From positions 1 through 11,336 of the forward strand of contig CALJIH010000152.1 in the NCBI GenBank assembly GCA_937974135.1: a stretch of 11,336 nt of DNA, in the 5' to 3' direction. The translations under genes and the position numbers were made by a program. Source of the DNA: an uncultured Cocleimonas sp. Lineage in GTDB: Bacteria; Pseudomonadota; Gammaproteobacteria; Thiotrichales; Thiotrichaceae. The notes beneath the pieces are model-generated. The model was not told the origin of the DNA. It worked only from the letters and a program-made list of their open reading frames with translations, and did not search any database. Below, piece by piece: positions 1 through 7,989 of the stretch. Within the stretch, counting starts at the first letter, position 1. Every line of letters starts with the position of its first letter.

Positions 1-44
1 TCTTTACTTATAAGATTAGTAAAATGTAATAAATTAAACTAAAG

Positions 45-101
45 GCCTTAATGTTTGAAGGCATAATTCCGCTAACGAAACAGTGTGTTCCATTAGCGGA
101 A
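45..101 (-). terminator. two hairpins after the TRAP solute-binding gene, possible weak terminator
   Basis: Read on the minus strand just past the TRAP gene, there is first a 9-bp perfect stem (arms 93-101 and 67-75, 17-nt loop). A short GCCTT/AAGGC stem follows (arms 58-62 and 45-49) with a T-rich tract behind it. A terminator or 3' mRNA-stabilising structure is plausible. The T tract is broken by A and G, so termination may be partial, which would allow read-through to genes left of the window. The remaining bases 1-44 show no gene. Confidence 0.4.
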
Positions 102-122
102 AGTAGCATTTAGATACTTAGT

Positions 123-1223
123 TTATAGATCTAATACACGGTTACGCTGTTGTACATAAGCCTGATCAGAGATCTTAGCCCAGCTCCCCGTATTTGCTCT
201 TGCAGCTTCGAAGCTTTCATGAATCTTCTTCGCTAAAGGGCTGTGTTTCTTAACATCGTCATATACAGACTCGGCTGCTTCACCGAAGCTATCATAGATA
301 TCATCACTAAATGCGCGAAGTTTAACGCCATGTTCTTTAATCAATGATGCAAGTGCTTCACCGTTTTTAGCGTTATATTCAGACATCATAGTGTCGTTTT
401 CTTCAGCAGCAGCAGCTTCAATAACAGCCTGTTGTGAAGGAGTAAGACTATCCCACCATTTCTTGTTCATGCCGACAGCAAGCATTGCGCCTGGCTCGTG
501 CATGCCAGGGTAGTAGTAGTACTTAGCCGCTTCGTAGAACTTCATGATCTTGTCATTCCATGGACCAACCCACTCAGTTGCATCGATAGAACCAGATGTT
601 AGGTTCTCATAAATTTGCCCACCAGGTAGAGATACTGGAGAAGCACCCATCTTCGATAGCACATCGCCACCTAAACCAGGGATACGCATTTTAAGGCCTT
701 TGAAATCATCCGCAGAATTCATTTCTTTACGGAACCAGCCACCCATTTGTACACCTGTGTTACCACACATTAAACTTTTTAGACCATAACTTCCTGCTAG
801 CTCGTCCCATAATTCTTGTCCACCACCAAAACGAATCCAAGCGTTCATTTCAGTTACTGTTAAACCGAATGGAACTGATGTGAAGTAAGCATAACCTGGA
901 TGTTTACCTTTCCAGTAGTATTCAGCACCGTGATAAATTTGTGAGTTACCCGATGCAACCTCATCAAATGAATCGAACGCCTTAACACGCTCACCAGATG
1001 CGTAGTATTTGATTTCCATCATTCCACCACTGATTTCGCCAACACGCTTAGCGAAACGTTGTGCGCCTGTACCTAAACCAGGGAAATCACGCGGCCATGT
1101 AGAAACCATGTTGATTTTCATCTTCTTTTCATGGCTGGCTGCCATAGATGTTGATGCCGCTGCTGCTGCAGTTGCCGCAGCTGCACCAGCAACCGCACCT
1201 TTTAATACTTTACGTCTATCCAT
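123..1223 (-). CDS. TRAP transporter solute-binding protein (DctP family, TakP-like)
   Basis: This is the periplasmic solute receptor of a tripartite ATP-independent (TRAP) transporter, which hands an organic acid to a DctQ/DctM membrane pair. The 366-residue length is normal. The N-terminus carries a twin-arginine signal (RRKVLK at 3-8, then an Ala-rich stretch to about residue 29), so export folded by the Tat system is expected. The DctP fold is indicated by RIPGLGG with Arg180, the position of the conserved carboxylate-binding arginine, and by the ATEWVGPWND and YYYYPGMHEPG blocks at about 215-245. Those blocks resemble the 2-oxo acid/monocarboxylate (TakP-like) branch, so the substrate class is an inference. 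An AGAGG ribosome site precedes the ATG. No dctQ or dctM lies in the window; they could lie left of base 1. The sensor-regulator pair upstream is a likely controller. Confidence 0.9.
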   Translation of the reverse strand: MDRRKVLKGAVAGAAAATAAAAASTSMAASHEKKMKINMVSTWPRDFPGLGTGAQRFAKRVGEISGGMMEIKYYASGERVKAFDSFDEVASGNSQIYHGAEYYWKGKHPGYAYFTSVPFGLTVTEMNAWIRFGGGQELWDELAGSYGLKSLMCGNTGVQMGGWFRKEMNSADDFKGLKMRIPGLGGDVLSKMGASPVSLPGGQIYENLTSGSIDATEWVGPWNDKIMKFYEAAKYYYYPGMHEPGAMLAVGMNKKWWDSLTPSQQAVIEAAAAEENDTMMSEYNAKNGEALASLIKEHGVKLRAFSDDIYDSFGEAAESVYDDVKKHSPLAKKIHESFEAARANTGSWAKISDQAYVQQRNRVLDL

Positions 1224-1274
1224 TTCTCATCCTCTATATCGATTAAATAGTCTCTGCTTGGAATATTTAATACA

Positions 1275-1315
1275 GCGTTTTTAACGCCCAATAACAAGCA
1301 GTGTGGTTTTCACAC
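1275..1315. promoter_or_regulatory. two inverted repeats upstream of the TRAP gene, candidate operators
   Basis: Two short perfect inverted repeats lie 52 to 92 bp upstream of the TRAP gene start. One is GCGTT-TTT-AACGC (1275-1287) and the other GTGTG-GTTTT-CACAC (1301-1315). They sit where activator or repressor sites for this gene would be expected, with the NarL-type regulator gene next door. No convincing sigma-70 or sigma-54 promoter could be fixed, so the regulatory role is inference from position and symmetry. Confidence 0.3.
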
Positions 1316-1358
1316 CCTAGTATAGTAGTTCGTAGGAATTAGATGAGCATCGGTAAAA

Positions 1359-1382
1359 ATACGTAATTTTCAATCTACGTAT
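1359..1382. repeat. inverted repeat ATACGTA-N10-TACGTAT
   Basis: This is a perfect 7-bp inverted repeat with a 10-bp spacer, in the gap between the response regulator stop and the TRAP gene start. It could be a regulator operator for the TRAP gene. It also resembles the ACGT-ended inverted repeats at 3610-3633 and 8226-8245, which occupy the same place relative to a G-run element. Confidence 0.4.
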
Positions 1383-1411
1383 AAAATAGGCAAATTATAG
1401 TAAAAATACTT

Positions 1412-1434
1412 CAAAAGTAGGGGGGTGTCTTTTA
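1412..1434 (-). repeat. recurrent 3'-end G/C-run element, copy 1
   Basis: On the plus strand the core reads AAAAGTAGGGGGGTGTCTTT. On the gene strand it is therefore a C-rich, G-poor tract between AAAAG and CTTTT, which could form only a 5-bp stem. It begins 11 bases after the stop codon of the response regulator gene. The same core recurs at 3643-3665 and 8309-8328 in the same position and orientation relative to a gene end. A role in termination or 3'-end processing is inferred from placement alone. Confidence 0.6.
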
Positions 1435-1445
1435 TCGGTATTTAA

Positions 1446-2102
1446 TCAAATATATCCGACTTTTTTCGCATAGCGGATTAAGCCAGCCATAGAATGCGTA
1501 TCTAACTTGCGATAAATGTTTCCGCGATGACATTCTACGGTTCGTACACTGATGTTTAGTTTGTCCGAGATATGCTTATTTTTTAGTCCGTTTAGTAATT
1601 CCATAAAAATGGCTTGTTCACGCGCTGTAAGCTTATCAGGGTCATTTCTTTTTGACGTATCTAAAGCTTTAGCTGATGAAGAGCAAAAATGAGTGTCACC
1701 ATTATAGATCGCTCGCACAGCAGCGATCATTTCAGCAGCGGGTTTATCTTTTAGAATGTAGCCTTTCGCCCCCGAATCAATGGCATTTTGAATGTACTCT
1801 TTATTATCATGCATGGTTAACACAACAACCTTGATCTCTGGTAATTCTTGAGATAATAAATGCGAGGCTTTCAAACCATTAATTTTAGGCATGCTGATAT
1901 CAGTAATTACCAAATCAGGTTTGAGTAATTTCGCTTTTTCCAATAATTCTTCGCCATCGTTAGCAACGCCGATGACATTAATATCTTCAATGTCATTGAA
2001 GCGCGTGCGCAAACCGTCTTGCACAAGTGGATGATCATCAGCCAATAGGATATTTATAGTTGAGGTTTGCTCAGTTGGTTTTTCTATCGCTACAGTATTC
2101 AT
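1446..2102 (-). CDS. NarL/FixJ-family response regulator
   Basis: This is a DNA-binding response regulator of 218 residues. The N-terminal receiver domain (about 16-135) has the acidic pair Asp22-Asp23, phospho-acceptor Asp68 in VITDISMPK, switch Thr96 and Lys118. The C-terminal LuxR-type helix-turn-helix (about 155-215) contains the LTAREQ start and the recognition helix ISVRTVECHRGNIYRKL. It follows the histidine kinase gene with a 7-base gap, so the two form a cognate pair in one operon. There is no Shine-Dalgarno sequence before the ATG, which suggests translational coupling to the kinase gene. The regulon is unknown; the TRAP solute-binding gene directly downstream is the obvious candidate. 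Confidence 0.95.
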   Translation of the reverse strand: MNTVAIEKPTEQTSTINILLADDHPLVQDGLRTRFNDIEDINVIGVANDGEELLEKAKLLKPDLVITDISMPKINGLKASHLLSQELPEIKVVVLTMHDNKEYIQNAIDSGAKGYILKDKPAAEMIAAVRAIYNGDTHFCSSSAKALDTSKRNDPDKLTAREQAIFMELLNGLKNKHISDKLNISVRTVECHRGNIYRKLDTHSMAGLIRYAKKVGYI

Positions 2103-2109
2103 ATTAAAT

Positions 2110-3501
2110 TTATGCCATTGGAATATTTACAATAACCGTGGTGCCTTTCTCTATTGAAGAATTCACGGATAAATTACCTTCGAGTAATTCTGTGCGATCG
2201 ACCATGTTACGTAAGCCTAGTCCTCGCTCAGGATTCGTTTTATTCAAAGTTTCCTTATTAAAGCCTAGTCCATCATTACTAATAATCAAGTTAATAAAAT
2301 GGCGCTTTTGACTGATATCAATACTCACTTTAGTAACAGACTTTGCATGTTTTTCGATATTCGTTAGTGCTTCTTGAACGATTCGATAAAAAGCAGTCTC
2401 AATTTCGTAGTTAAAATTATCTTTATCGGCAGTATTTGTATAACTCACATTTATATTAGTACGTTCGCTAAAATCATCGATCAAACTATTCAAGGCAAAG
2501 AATAAGCCAAGGTCATCCAGGACGGTAGGGCGTAAGTCTCGAGAGATTCTACGGACTTCTTGAATCCCTGAGCTTAGGATATCATCTGCTTCATCGATGA
2601 TTCCTTTTACTTTGTTGATGGACTGACTTTGGTCTGTTGAAGGTTTTGTAAACTGGTTTTTTGCAGTGTCTAATTTATACCTGACAGAAACTAATAGCTG
2701 ATTAATGCCATCATGTAGCTCCCGCGAAACTCGTTTGCGTTCATCTTCTTGAAAGTTAATGGTTTTATGCGTCAATTCGCGCATCTTTTCTGACGCTAGA
2801 CGACTTTCGGACAGGTTGATCAAGAAACCTACCAATGCGGTTAAGAACGTAGCAGTAATTGCAATCAAGGCAGTTAATAACAAAGTGTTTTTGGTGGTTT
2901 TTTTCGCTTTTGCTTTGATGTCTGCAACACCTTTTTCGATATCATCAATATAGATACCGGTGCCAACCATCCACTGCCATTTGTCCAGACCAATCGAATA
3001 TCCTAGCTTTTCGATGGATTTACCTCCAGACGGTTTATCCCACAAATAGCGCGTATAACCTCCGCCTTTTTTGGCTTGTGCGATTAAATCTTGAATCATA
3101 AAATTACCGTTTTCATCTTTAAGATTAAACAGGTTTTTACCTTCGAGTTCCGGTTTACGCGAATGTGCGACGTTTACCCCATCGTAATCGTAAACAAAAA
3201 AGTAACCATCTTTGCCAAATTCCATATTTTTTAACGTGTAATACACTTCTTTTTGCGCGTAACTTTTCCCAAGGGTAGGGTTTTCATAGATATTTATAAT
3301 TGCTGTGTAAGCTAATGCTAGATAGTTTTTTAATTCTTTTTCTTTTAGTGAAATGAGTTCTTGTTCGAAATTTTGAGCTTGAATATTTGCTAACTCATTC
3401 GTTTGTTTGATGGTGCTCAATGTGATTACAATAATCGCAATAATTAACGGAATTAAGGTTAATAAGGCAATTTTGGTTTTATAAGGCACATTTCTTATCA
3501 T
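2110..3501 (-). CDS. Cache-domain sensor histidine kinase (HisKA_3 type)
   Basis: This is an inner-membrane sensor kinase of 463 residues, predicted to phosphorylate the adjacent NarL-type regulator. In order: TM1 at about 11-30; a periplasmic single-Cache sensing domain at about 31-200, with the GKDGYFFVYDYDG and WQWMVGTGIYIDDI motifs typical of Cache domains that bind small organic acids; TM2 at about 206-228; a HisKA_3 dimerisation domain with the phospho-acceptor His263 in RVSRELHDGINQLL; and a HATPase_c domain with N-box Asn381, the DGLGF box at 410-414 and ERGLGL at 426-431. Cache kinases of this build near TRAP receptor genes often sense the transported acid, so co-regulation is a reasonable inference. 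There is no Shine-Dalgarno sequence, and a promoter-like sequence abuts the start codon. Confidence 0.95.
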   Translation of the reverse strand: MIRNVPYKTKIALLTLIPLIIAIIVITLSTIKQTNELANIQAQNFEQELISLKEKELKNYLALAYTAIINIYENPTLGKSYAQKEVYYTLKNMEFGKDGYFFVYDYDGVNVAHSRKPELEGKNLFNLKDENGNFMIQDLIAQAKKGGGYTRYLWDKPSGGKSIEKLGYSIGLDKWQWMVGTGIYIDDIEKGVADIKAKAKKTTKNTLLLTALIAITATFLTALVGFLINLSESRLASEKMRELTHKTINFQEDERKRVSRELHDGINQLLVSVRYKLDTAKNQFTKPSTDQSQSINKVKGIIDEADDILSSGIQEVRRISRDLRPTVLDDLGLFFALNSLIDDFSERTNINVSYTNTADKDNFNYEIETAFYRIVQEALTNIEKHAKSVTKVSIDISQKRHFINLIISNDGLGFNKETLNKTNPERGLGLRNMVDRTELLEGNLSVNSSIEKGTTVIVNIPMA

Positions 3502-3507
3502 GTCTTA

Positions 3508-3536
3508 TATATAACGCATAGATGGGTACAGGTAAA
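3508..3536 (-). promoter_or_regulatory. candidate sigma-70 promoter for the kinase-regulator operon
   Basis: On the minus strand there is TTTACC (3536-3531), a 17-bp spacer, then TATATA (3513-3508). The predicted start of transcription falls at about 3501, the A of the kinase ATG. This fits the lack of a Shine-Dalgarno sequence and suggests a leaderless mRNA. Each hexamer matches consensus at 4 of 6 bases, so the call is tentative. Confidence 0.35.
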
Positions 3537-3586
3537 CCTTGTAGCCTTGGATAAATTATTTAGCAAGGAAAGGTTCGTAAAACCAC

Positions 3587-3633
3587 CTAGCTTTGCATAA
3601 ATTCATACTACGTTTTTTAAACAACAAAAACGT
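3587..3633. repeat. dispersed intergenic repeat, copy A
   Basis: The block CTAGCTTTGCATAAATTCAT (3587-3606) is identical to 8203-8222. Both copies continue into CTACGTTT and an A/T-rich inverted repeat bounded by ACGT (here 3610-3633, an 8-bp stem ACGTTTTT/AAAAACGT). It lies between the end of the thiamine operon and the start of the kinase gene, just beyond G/C-run element copy 2. It looks like a small non-coding dispersed repeat; no transposase is associated. Confidence 0.6.
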
Positions 3634-3642
3634 GTTTTCATT

Positions 3643-3665
3643 CAAAAGTAGGGGGGTGTCTTTTT
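3643..3665 (-). repeat. recurrent 3'-end G/C-run element, copy 2
   Basis: The core is the same as copy 1, with a run of six G on the plus strand flanked by CAAAAGTA and TGTCTTTTT. It lies 20 bases past the pnuT-like stop codon, at the end of the thiamine operon. It is the only terminator-like feature there, but its possible stem (AAAAG/CTTTT) is too weak to call a classical intrinsic terminator. Confidence 0.6.
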
Positions 3666-3685
3666 GAGTTTAATGTATGGTGTAA

Positions 3686-4306
3686 TTATGATGTTTTCAT
3701 GATAGCTGCAAGCTTCTGTTTTTTGCGGCTTTCTTTCCATTCAAAAAAGCCAAAAATAGCTAAAATAAAATAAATACAAAACATTACGATGGTGACATAG
3801 AAACCGGTTTGCCAATAAAGGTAAATTGCTGCGGTGTTTATAAATAACCAATATATCCAATTATCTAAAACTTTCTGTGCCATTAAATAGGTGTTAATAA
3901 CAGAAAAAATCATAATGGCTGAATCTAAATAAGGATACTGGCTTACAGTTGTAGCAGTAAAAGATCCAATTGCGATACTCAGTAATCCCGCACCAAATAT
4001 ATATATAAGGTGTTGATTAAAAGATAATTTTTTAATTCGAAACGAAAGCTCTTGAGTTTGATTTTTACGCCATAATTGAAAACCATAAACGGCCATTCCC
4101 ATATAATAGAAATTGAGAATTGACTGCATTGGCAGTTGCCCTTCCCAAAACAAGACCGTGTAAATAAGAGTACTTAGAAATGCTGCTGGCCAGCACCAAA
4201 TAGATTCTTTAGCGGCTAAAATAATATAAGTGATACCAAGAACTGTGGCGCACAATTCCCATTTAGATAGCGCTAAAAACGCTTCAATAATTGCTGATAT
4301 AGACAT
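3686..4306 (-). CDS. pnuT: PnuC-family transporter, probable thiamine permease (PnuT type)
   Basis: This is a 206-residue integral membrane protein of the PnuC family, which moves uncharged vitamin precursors by facilitated diffusion. The usual length and hydrophobic pattern of about seven membrane helices are present. So are family motifs such as NFYYMGMAVYGFQLW at 65-79 and the Trp/Tyr-rich NWIYWLFIN...Y block at 149-170. Classical PnuC imports nicotinamide riboside. Here the gene is last in a TPP-riboswitch operon with thiBPQ and a thiamine-binding protein, which argues for the thiamine-specific PnuT subtype; the subtype rests on context. The start is 15 bases after the preceding stop, with no good ribosome site, so coupling is likely. 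Confidence 0.85.
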   Translation of the reverse strand: MSISAIIEAFLALSKWELCATVLGITYIILAAKESIWCWPAAFLSTLIYTVLFWEGQLPMQSILNFYYMGMAVYGFQLWRKNQTQELSFRIKKLSFNQHLIYIFGAGLLSIAIGSFTATTVSQYPYLDSAIMIFSVINTYLMAQKVLDNWIYWLFINTAAIYLYWQTGFYVTIVMFCIYFILAIFGFFEWKESRKKQKLAAIMKTS

Positions 4307-4321
4307 ATTATTAGGCGTTAA

Positions 4322-4585
4322 TCACCAATCTATTTCAACATCAGCACGGTTATTGCCAATAAACTTTAAAACGACTGCGGATTTTGGGATTTCCTTAAAT
4401 ACCTCGTACATTTCATCTTGCAACAAAGACATTATTGCATGGTAATCACCGTATATCTGAGTACTTAATTGATTCTTAATCACTGTTATATCAGGGTTTT
4501 TTTCTAATCCCTTGATAAAAGCAAAAATAGGGGCTTCATAGTTTTCTTGTAATGGGTATAAGCTGATATCTACTGAAATTTCCAT
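4322..4585 (-). CDS. small thiamine-binding protein (YkoF-like, Thiamine_BP family)
   Basis: This 87-residue protein matches the single-domain Thiamine_BP/YkoF-like (MTH1187-type) family. It opens with a beta strand ending in SLYPL and has the STQIYGDYHAIMSLLQDEM segment at about 41-59 that characterises the fold. Bacillus YkoF is a tandem duplication, whereas this is one unit and would be expected to oligomerise. It has no signal peptide and is predicted cytoplasmic, where it could bind thiamine or its pyrimidine moiety. AAGGA stands 6 bases before the ATG. It lies between thiQ and the PnuC-family gene under the TPP riboswitch, which fits thiamine salvage. Confidence 0.85.
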   Translation of the reverse strand: MEISVDISLYPLQENYEAPIFAFIKGLEKNPDITVIKNQLSTQIYGDYHAIMSLLQDEMYEVFKEIPKSAVVLKFIGNNRADVEIDW

Positions 4586-4626
4586 GTTGTTCCTTTAAAT
4601 TATTAAAAATATTTTGATGCATGATT

Positions 4627-5361
4627 CTATGCTTCACCAAGATAATTTTTGATTTCCGTTAAGTCTGAATGTTTGAGTAAACGCTTTGTATTATCAATCT
4701 TTAAAACCTTTCCTTGATTGATAAAAGCTGTTCTGGTTGATGCTTTGAGAGCATCCTCAGGTTGGTGGCTTATCAATAAAGCATGCATCTTTTCTGCTTC
4801 AACTAACTGTTTGAGTAGATCGATAATCTCCTCTCGCATTGCAGGACCCAATGCGGCTAATGGCTCGTCTAGTAACAATACCGAATGCTTTCTCACTAAG
4901 GCACGAGCAAGTGCTACACGTTGACGTTGCCCGCCAGATAGCGCTTTAGGTAAGCGTTTTTCCAGATTCGTTAATTCGACGTTTTCTAAAGCTGCAAAAA
5001 TCTGCTGTTTTTGACTTTCATTAAGTTTCAATGACGGTTCAATACCAATTGCAATATTCGTAAAAACATCCAAATGTGGGAATAAGTTGTTCTCTTGGAA
5101 GACACTGGTAACTGGTCGTTTAGCAATCGCTAAACCGCTGATGTCGTTATTATCGATAAGAATTTGTCCTGCAGAAGGCTGGATAAATCCTGCAATTAAA
5201 TTTAAAAGTGTCGTTTTACCTGATCCACTGGGGCCGATGACACTCAGTATTTCTCCAGCGTTAACGTCTACATTGAAAAGCGTGTTGAAATTAGCATCAT
5301 TTTTATTCGCAACAGATTTTGATTTAGGAAAACTAAATTCTAGTTGTTTAATGCTCAGCAT
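4627..5361 (-). CDS. thiQ: thiamine ABC transporter ATP-binding protein
   Basis: This is the ATPase of the thiamine/TPP importer ThiBPQ. The 244 residues, numbered from the ATG at 5361, carry Walker A GPSGSGKTT (43-51), Q-loop Gln89, signature LSGGQ (141-145), Walker B LLLDE (162-166) and H-loop His199. The D-loop reads AALGP instead of SALDP, which I believe other ThiQ proteins share. The reading frame extends upstream to a TTG at 5373. The ATG at 5361 is preferred because GGTGGA precedes it and translation begins with the usual MLSIKQLEF. This start overlaps the thiP 3' end by 14 bases, so the two are translationally coupled. Confidence 0.95.
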   Translation of the reverse strand: MLSIKQLEFSFPKSKSVANKNDANFNTLFNVDVNAGEILSVIGPSGSGKTTLLNLIAGFIQPSAGQILIDNNDISGLAIAKRPVTSVFQENNLFPHLDVFTNIAIGIEPSLKLNESQKQQIFAALENVELTNLEKRLPKALSGGQRQRVALARALVRKHSVLLLDEPLAALGPAMREEIIDLLKQLVEAEKMHALLISHQPEDALKASTRTAFINQGKVLKIDNTKRLLKHSDLTEIKNYLGEA

Positions 5362-6919
5362 GTTTTCCACCAATGACTTTCTCTAATAACCAGAATAAAC
5401 ATAGACTAATTGCCAATAAAAAGGCAGCAGTAACTGCAGCTTGTGGAATTTGGTAAGAAGCTAAACGTTGGTACAACAACAACGGCAAAGTCGTTGTTTC
5501 AGGGCTACCAAATAAGGCAATTACCCCTAAATCGCCAATCGCAATGGTAGCCACCAATGCTGCCGATAAGCCAATGGGTTTGCGTAACAAAGGAAAATCA
5601 ATATGTTTAAAACGTTCCCAAGCATTGAAGCCTAAACTAGTGCTGAGTTTATTGTACTGCATTTTATGTTGTCGGATAGCAGGTCCGAGTGTGCGAATAA
5701 TAAACGGTAAACCCATTAATCCATTAATCAAAATGACAATCCCAATAGCCCAATCGAACACATTCACGTAATTTGATAGCAGAATAAATAATCCTGTGCC
5801 AATAACTAATGGTGGCACGACGAAAATAATAGAACCTGAAAGCAACATTGATTGCGATAAAATCGGTTTGTTCTTAATACTCGCTTCCGCACTCGCATTC
5901 AATAAAAACCACGCTATGAATAATGAAAGTGAAGCTGCAACCAACCCTATAAATAGACTGAAGGCAGTGGCTTTCCATATTTTCCCATCAGTTAAAACCT
6001 CAAGCATTGGTCCATTGATTGCATCAATAAACATCGCTAACAAAGGCGAAACAACAAATACTGTCGCAAATATAATAAACAATGGTTGCGTAATCTTATC
6101 CCCTAAACTTTGTTGAACTTGGTTGATGTTTTGATGGGAATTTAAATTTGGCTCAACATCAGGTAATTTGCTAAATCTAGTCGCTAGAAGTGCCACTGTT
6201 AAGCATATAACTAATTGTAGTAGAGCTAAAATTACTGCTTGTGTGGGTTCAAAATCAAATCTAAGCGATTGGTAAATTGCCACTTCTAAGGTCGTACTTC
6301 GTGGTCCTCCACCCAAAGTTAGGACTACTGCAAAACTGGTTAGGCAAAGCATGAAAATCAATAATGCGATACTGGGAATGTTTTCGCGAAGGGCAGGCCA
6401 CTCGATATGTTTCCATTGTTGCCAACTACTAAATTGTAACTGTGAGGCTAAACGCCAATGCTGTTCAGGAACAGTATCCCACGTTGGAATCAATAACCGC
6501 ACTGCTAAGGGAATATTGAAAAAACAATGCGCGATTAAAATTCCTGTAAGCCCATATAGATTCTCACCTAAAGGCAACCAACCTTGCTTACCATAGACTG
6601 ACACAATCCCGAGTACGGCAACTACTGCTGGTACAACTAAAGGCAAACCAAACAAACTGAGGATTAAGTGGCGAAAAGGAAATCGTGGCAAGCGAGTGAA
6701 TGCCCTAGCGACCAAGATGGCTACGCTAATACTGAGTACAGTCGATAAAAATGCTTGCCAAATACTAAAGAAAACAACGCGACGAAAATAGGTGCTATTC
6801 CACATTTCGGCAATAGTGGATTTTTGACTTGAAAGTAGGTCGCTAGCACCGAAAAGGCTTATCAAAGGGACTGCAATAAACGCAAGTAAAAACAACGATA
6901 TGATAATGCCTATTTTCAT
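5348..6919 (-). CDS. thiP: thiamine ABC transporter permease
   Basis: This is the membrane subunit of the thiamine importer. At 523 residues it has the length of the fused two-half ThiP family, with about 12 membrane helices. Each half holds an EAA-type cytoplasmic loop that docks the ATPase: one at about 155-178 (WRLASQLQFSSWQQWKHIEW) and one at about 424-445 (LSTSLGFNAWERFKHIDFPL). The TLGGGPRSTTLEVAIYQSLR segment at 201-220 is characteristic of ThiP. The gene begins 14 bases after the thiB stop and has no clear Shine-Dalgarno sequence. Its last 14 bases overlap thiQ. Confidence 0.95.
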   Translation of the reverse strand: MKIGIIISLFLLAFIAVPLISLFGASDLLSSQKSTIAEMWNSTYFRRVVFFSIWQAFLSTVLSISVAILVARAFTRLPRFPFRHLILSLFGLPLVVPAVVAVLGIVSVYGKQGWLPLGENLYGLTGILIAHCFFNIPLAVRLLIPTWDTVPEQHWRLASQLQFSSWQQWKHIEWPALRENIPSIALLIFMLCLTSFAVVLTLGGGPRSTTLEVAIYQSLRFDFEPTQAVILALLQLVICLTVALLATRFSKLPDVEPNLNSHQNINQVQQSLGDKITQPLFIIFATVFVVSPLLAMFIDAINGPMLEVLTDGKIWKATAFSLFIGLVAASLSLFIAWFLLNASAEASIKNKPILSQSMLLSGSIIFVVPPLVIGTGLFILLSNYVNVFDWAIGIVILINGLMGLPFIIRTLGPAIRQHKMQYNKLSTSLGFNAWERFKHIDFPLLRKPIGLSAALVATIAIGDLGVIALFGSPETTTLPLLLYQRLASYQIPQAAVTAAFLLAISLCLFWLLEKVIGGKHAEH

Positions 6920-6933
6920 TTCATTATTTTAGT

Positions 6934-7947
6934 TTAATTGGCCAGAGCGTCGAGCCACTCTCTAACCCACTTTTTACGGTTTTCTTCGATTTCAATATCG
7001 TTAAAAATTAATGCCTGTTTAGGTTGTACTAAATCACCAAATGCTTCAGGTAATTTATCTGATGACAAAGATGCAGGGTACATCCAATTCGTGGTTGGAA
7101 TAATTGTTTGAAAAGTTTCACTTTGTATAAAGCTTAAGAATTTTTTACCTAAGACTTGTTGCTTGCTTGATTTGATCAAACCCGCGACCTCTATTTGCTG
7201 ATAATGTCCTTCGTCAAATTCAGCAGCAGCATAATTCAATTTTTCTTCAGCAATCACATGATACGCGGGTGAAGTGGTATAACTTAAAACCATTGGTGCT
7301 TCATTTTTTAAGAATAAACCGTATGCTTCGCTCCAACCTTTGCTCACGGTAACGATACGTGGTGAGAGTTTGCGCCAAGCCTCTGCCGCTTTATCTCCAT
7401 AGACCTTTTTTACCCACAACAATAAACCCAACCCAGGGGTACTGGTACGCGGATCTTGAATCAATATCTTTGGGCCGTTTTTGTCTTCAACCAAAGCTTT
7501 TAAGCTGTTTGGCGGGGTTTTTAGAATATTTTTATCATAAACAAAGGCAAAGTAACCAAAGTCATAAGGAATAAACGTTTCATTTGTCCAAGGCTCAGGC
7601 AAAGAGCTATTCTTAAGTTGTTGTTGGTGTGGTGCAAAGAAACCTGTTTTTTCAGCATTTGCGATGAGATTGGTATCTAATCCTAAAACGATATCAGCTT
7701 TAGTGTTTTTGCCCTCTAACTTAAGGCGACTAAGTAGCGATACGCCATCCTCTAACGCCACATAATTCAATATGCACTCGCATTCTTTTTCAAACGCTTC
7801 TTTTACTTTTGGGCCTGGGCCCCAATCGCTTGTGAACGAACTATAGGTATATACGTTTAGTGTTGGTTTTATTTCGGCATTACTAAATGTAGCAAGTAAT
7901 ATGAATATCGAAATAACAAGGATTTTTGAAAATTTAAGATATGGCAT
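6934..7947 (-). CDS. thiB: thiamine-binding periplasmic protein
   Basis: This is the solute receptor for thiamine, TMP and TPP. It is 337 residues long from the ATG at 7947. A TTG twelve bases upstream (7959) is open in frame but lies inside the ribosome site GGAGCAGG, so the ATG is chosen. A Sec signal peptide covers about 1-24 (hydrophobic VISIFILLATFSNA, likely cut before EIK). The ThiB hallmarks follow: VYTYSSFTSDWGPGPKVKEAFE, VALEDGVSLLSRL and KADIVLGLD near the N-terminus, then SYTTSPAYH and TNWMYPA further on. It is the first gene after the TPP riboswitch, so the whole operon should be repressed when TPP is plentiful. Confidence 0.96.
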   Translation of the reverse strand: MPYLKFSKILVISIFILLATFSNAEIKPTLNVYTYSSFTSDWGPGPKVKEAFEKECECILNYVALEDGVSLLSRLKLEGKNTKADIVLGLDTNLIANAEKTGFFAPHQQQLKNSSLPEPWTNETFIPYDFGYFAFVYDKNILKTPPNSLKALVEDKNGPKILIQDPRTSTPGLGLLLWVKKVYGDKAAEAWRKLSPRIVTVSKGWSEAYGLFLKNEAPMVLSYTTSPAYHVIAEEKLNYAAAEFDEGHYQQIEVAGLIKSSKQQVLGKKFLSFIQSETFQTIIPTTNWMYPASLSSDKLPEAFGDLVQPKQALIFNDIEIEENRKKWVREWLDALAN

Positions 7948-7989
7948 GTCCTGCTCCAAAAGAAAAATATAGATGAGAACATGATTACA

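Noticed and set aside
1009..1284. Plus-strand open frame opposite the TRAP gene start, with an Ala-rich product
   Set aside because: The Ala richness is the complement of the GC-rich Tat signal region. There is no ribosome site or family match.
1224..1400. Sigma-54 promoter upstream of the TRAP gene
   Set aside because: No GG-N10-GC pair with the conserved -24/-12 flanks was found in the gap on the gene strand.
1412..1434. G-quadruplex at the G-run element
   Set aside because: Each element has a single G run, whereas an intramolecular quadruplex needs four.
4862..4871. ThiQ D-loop Asp replaced by Gly (AALGP)
   Set aside because: I considered a defective ATPase, but all catalytic motifs are intact and I recall the same D-loop in other ThiQ proteins, so it looks family-typical.
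5796..6116. Open frame of about 106 codons on the plus strand inside thiP, and similar plus-strand frames across 4718-6596
   Set aside because: They lie antisense to clearly conserved thiQ and thiP, have no ribosome sites and encode no recognisable protein. They are shadows of the real genes.
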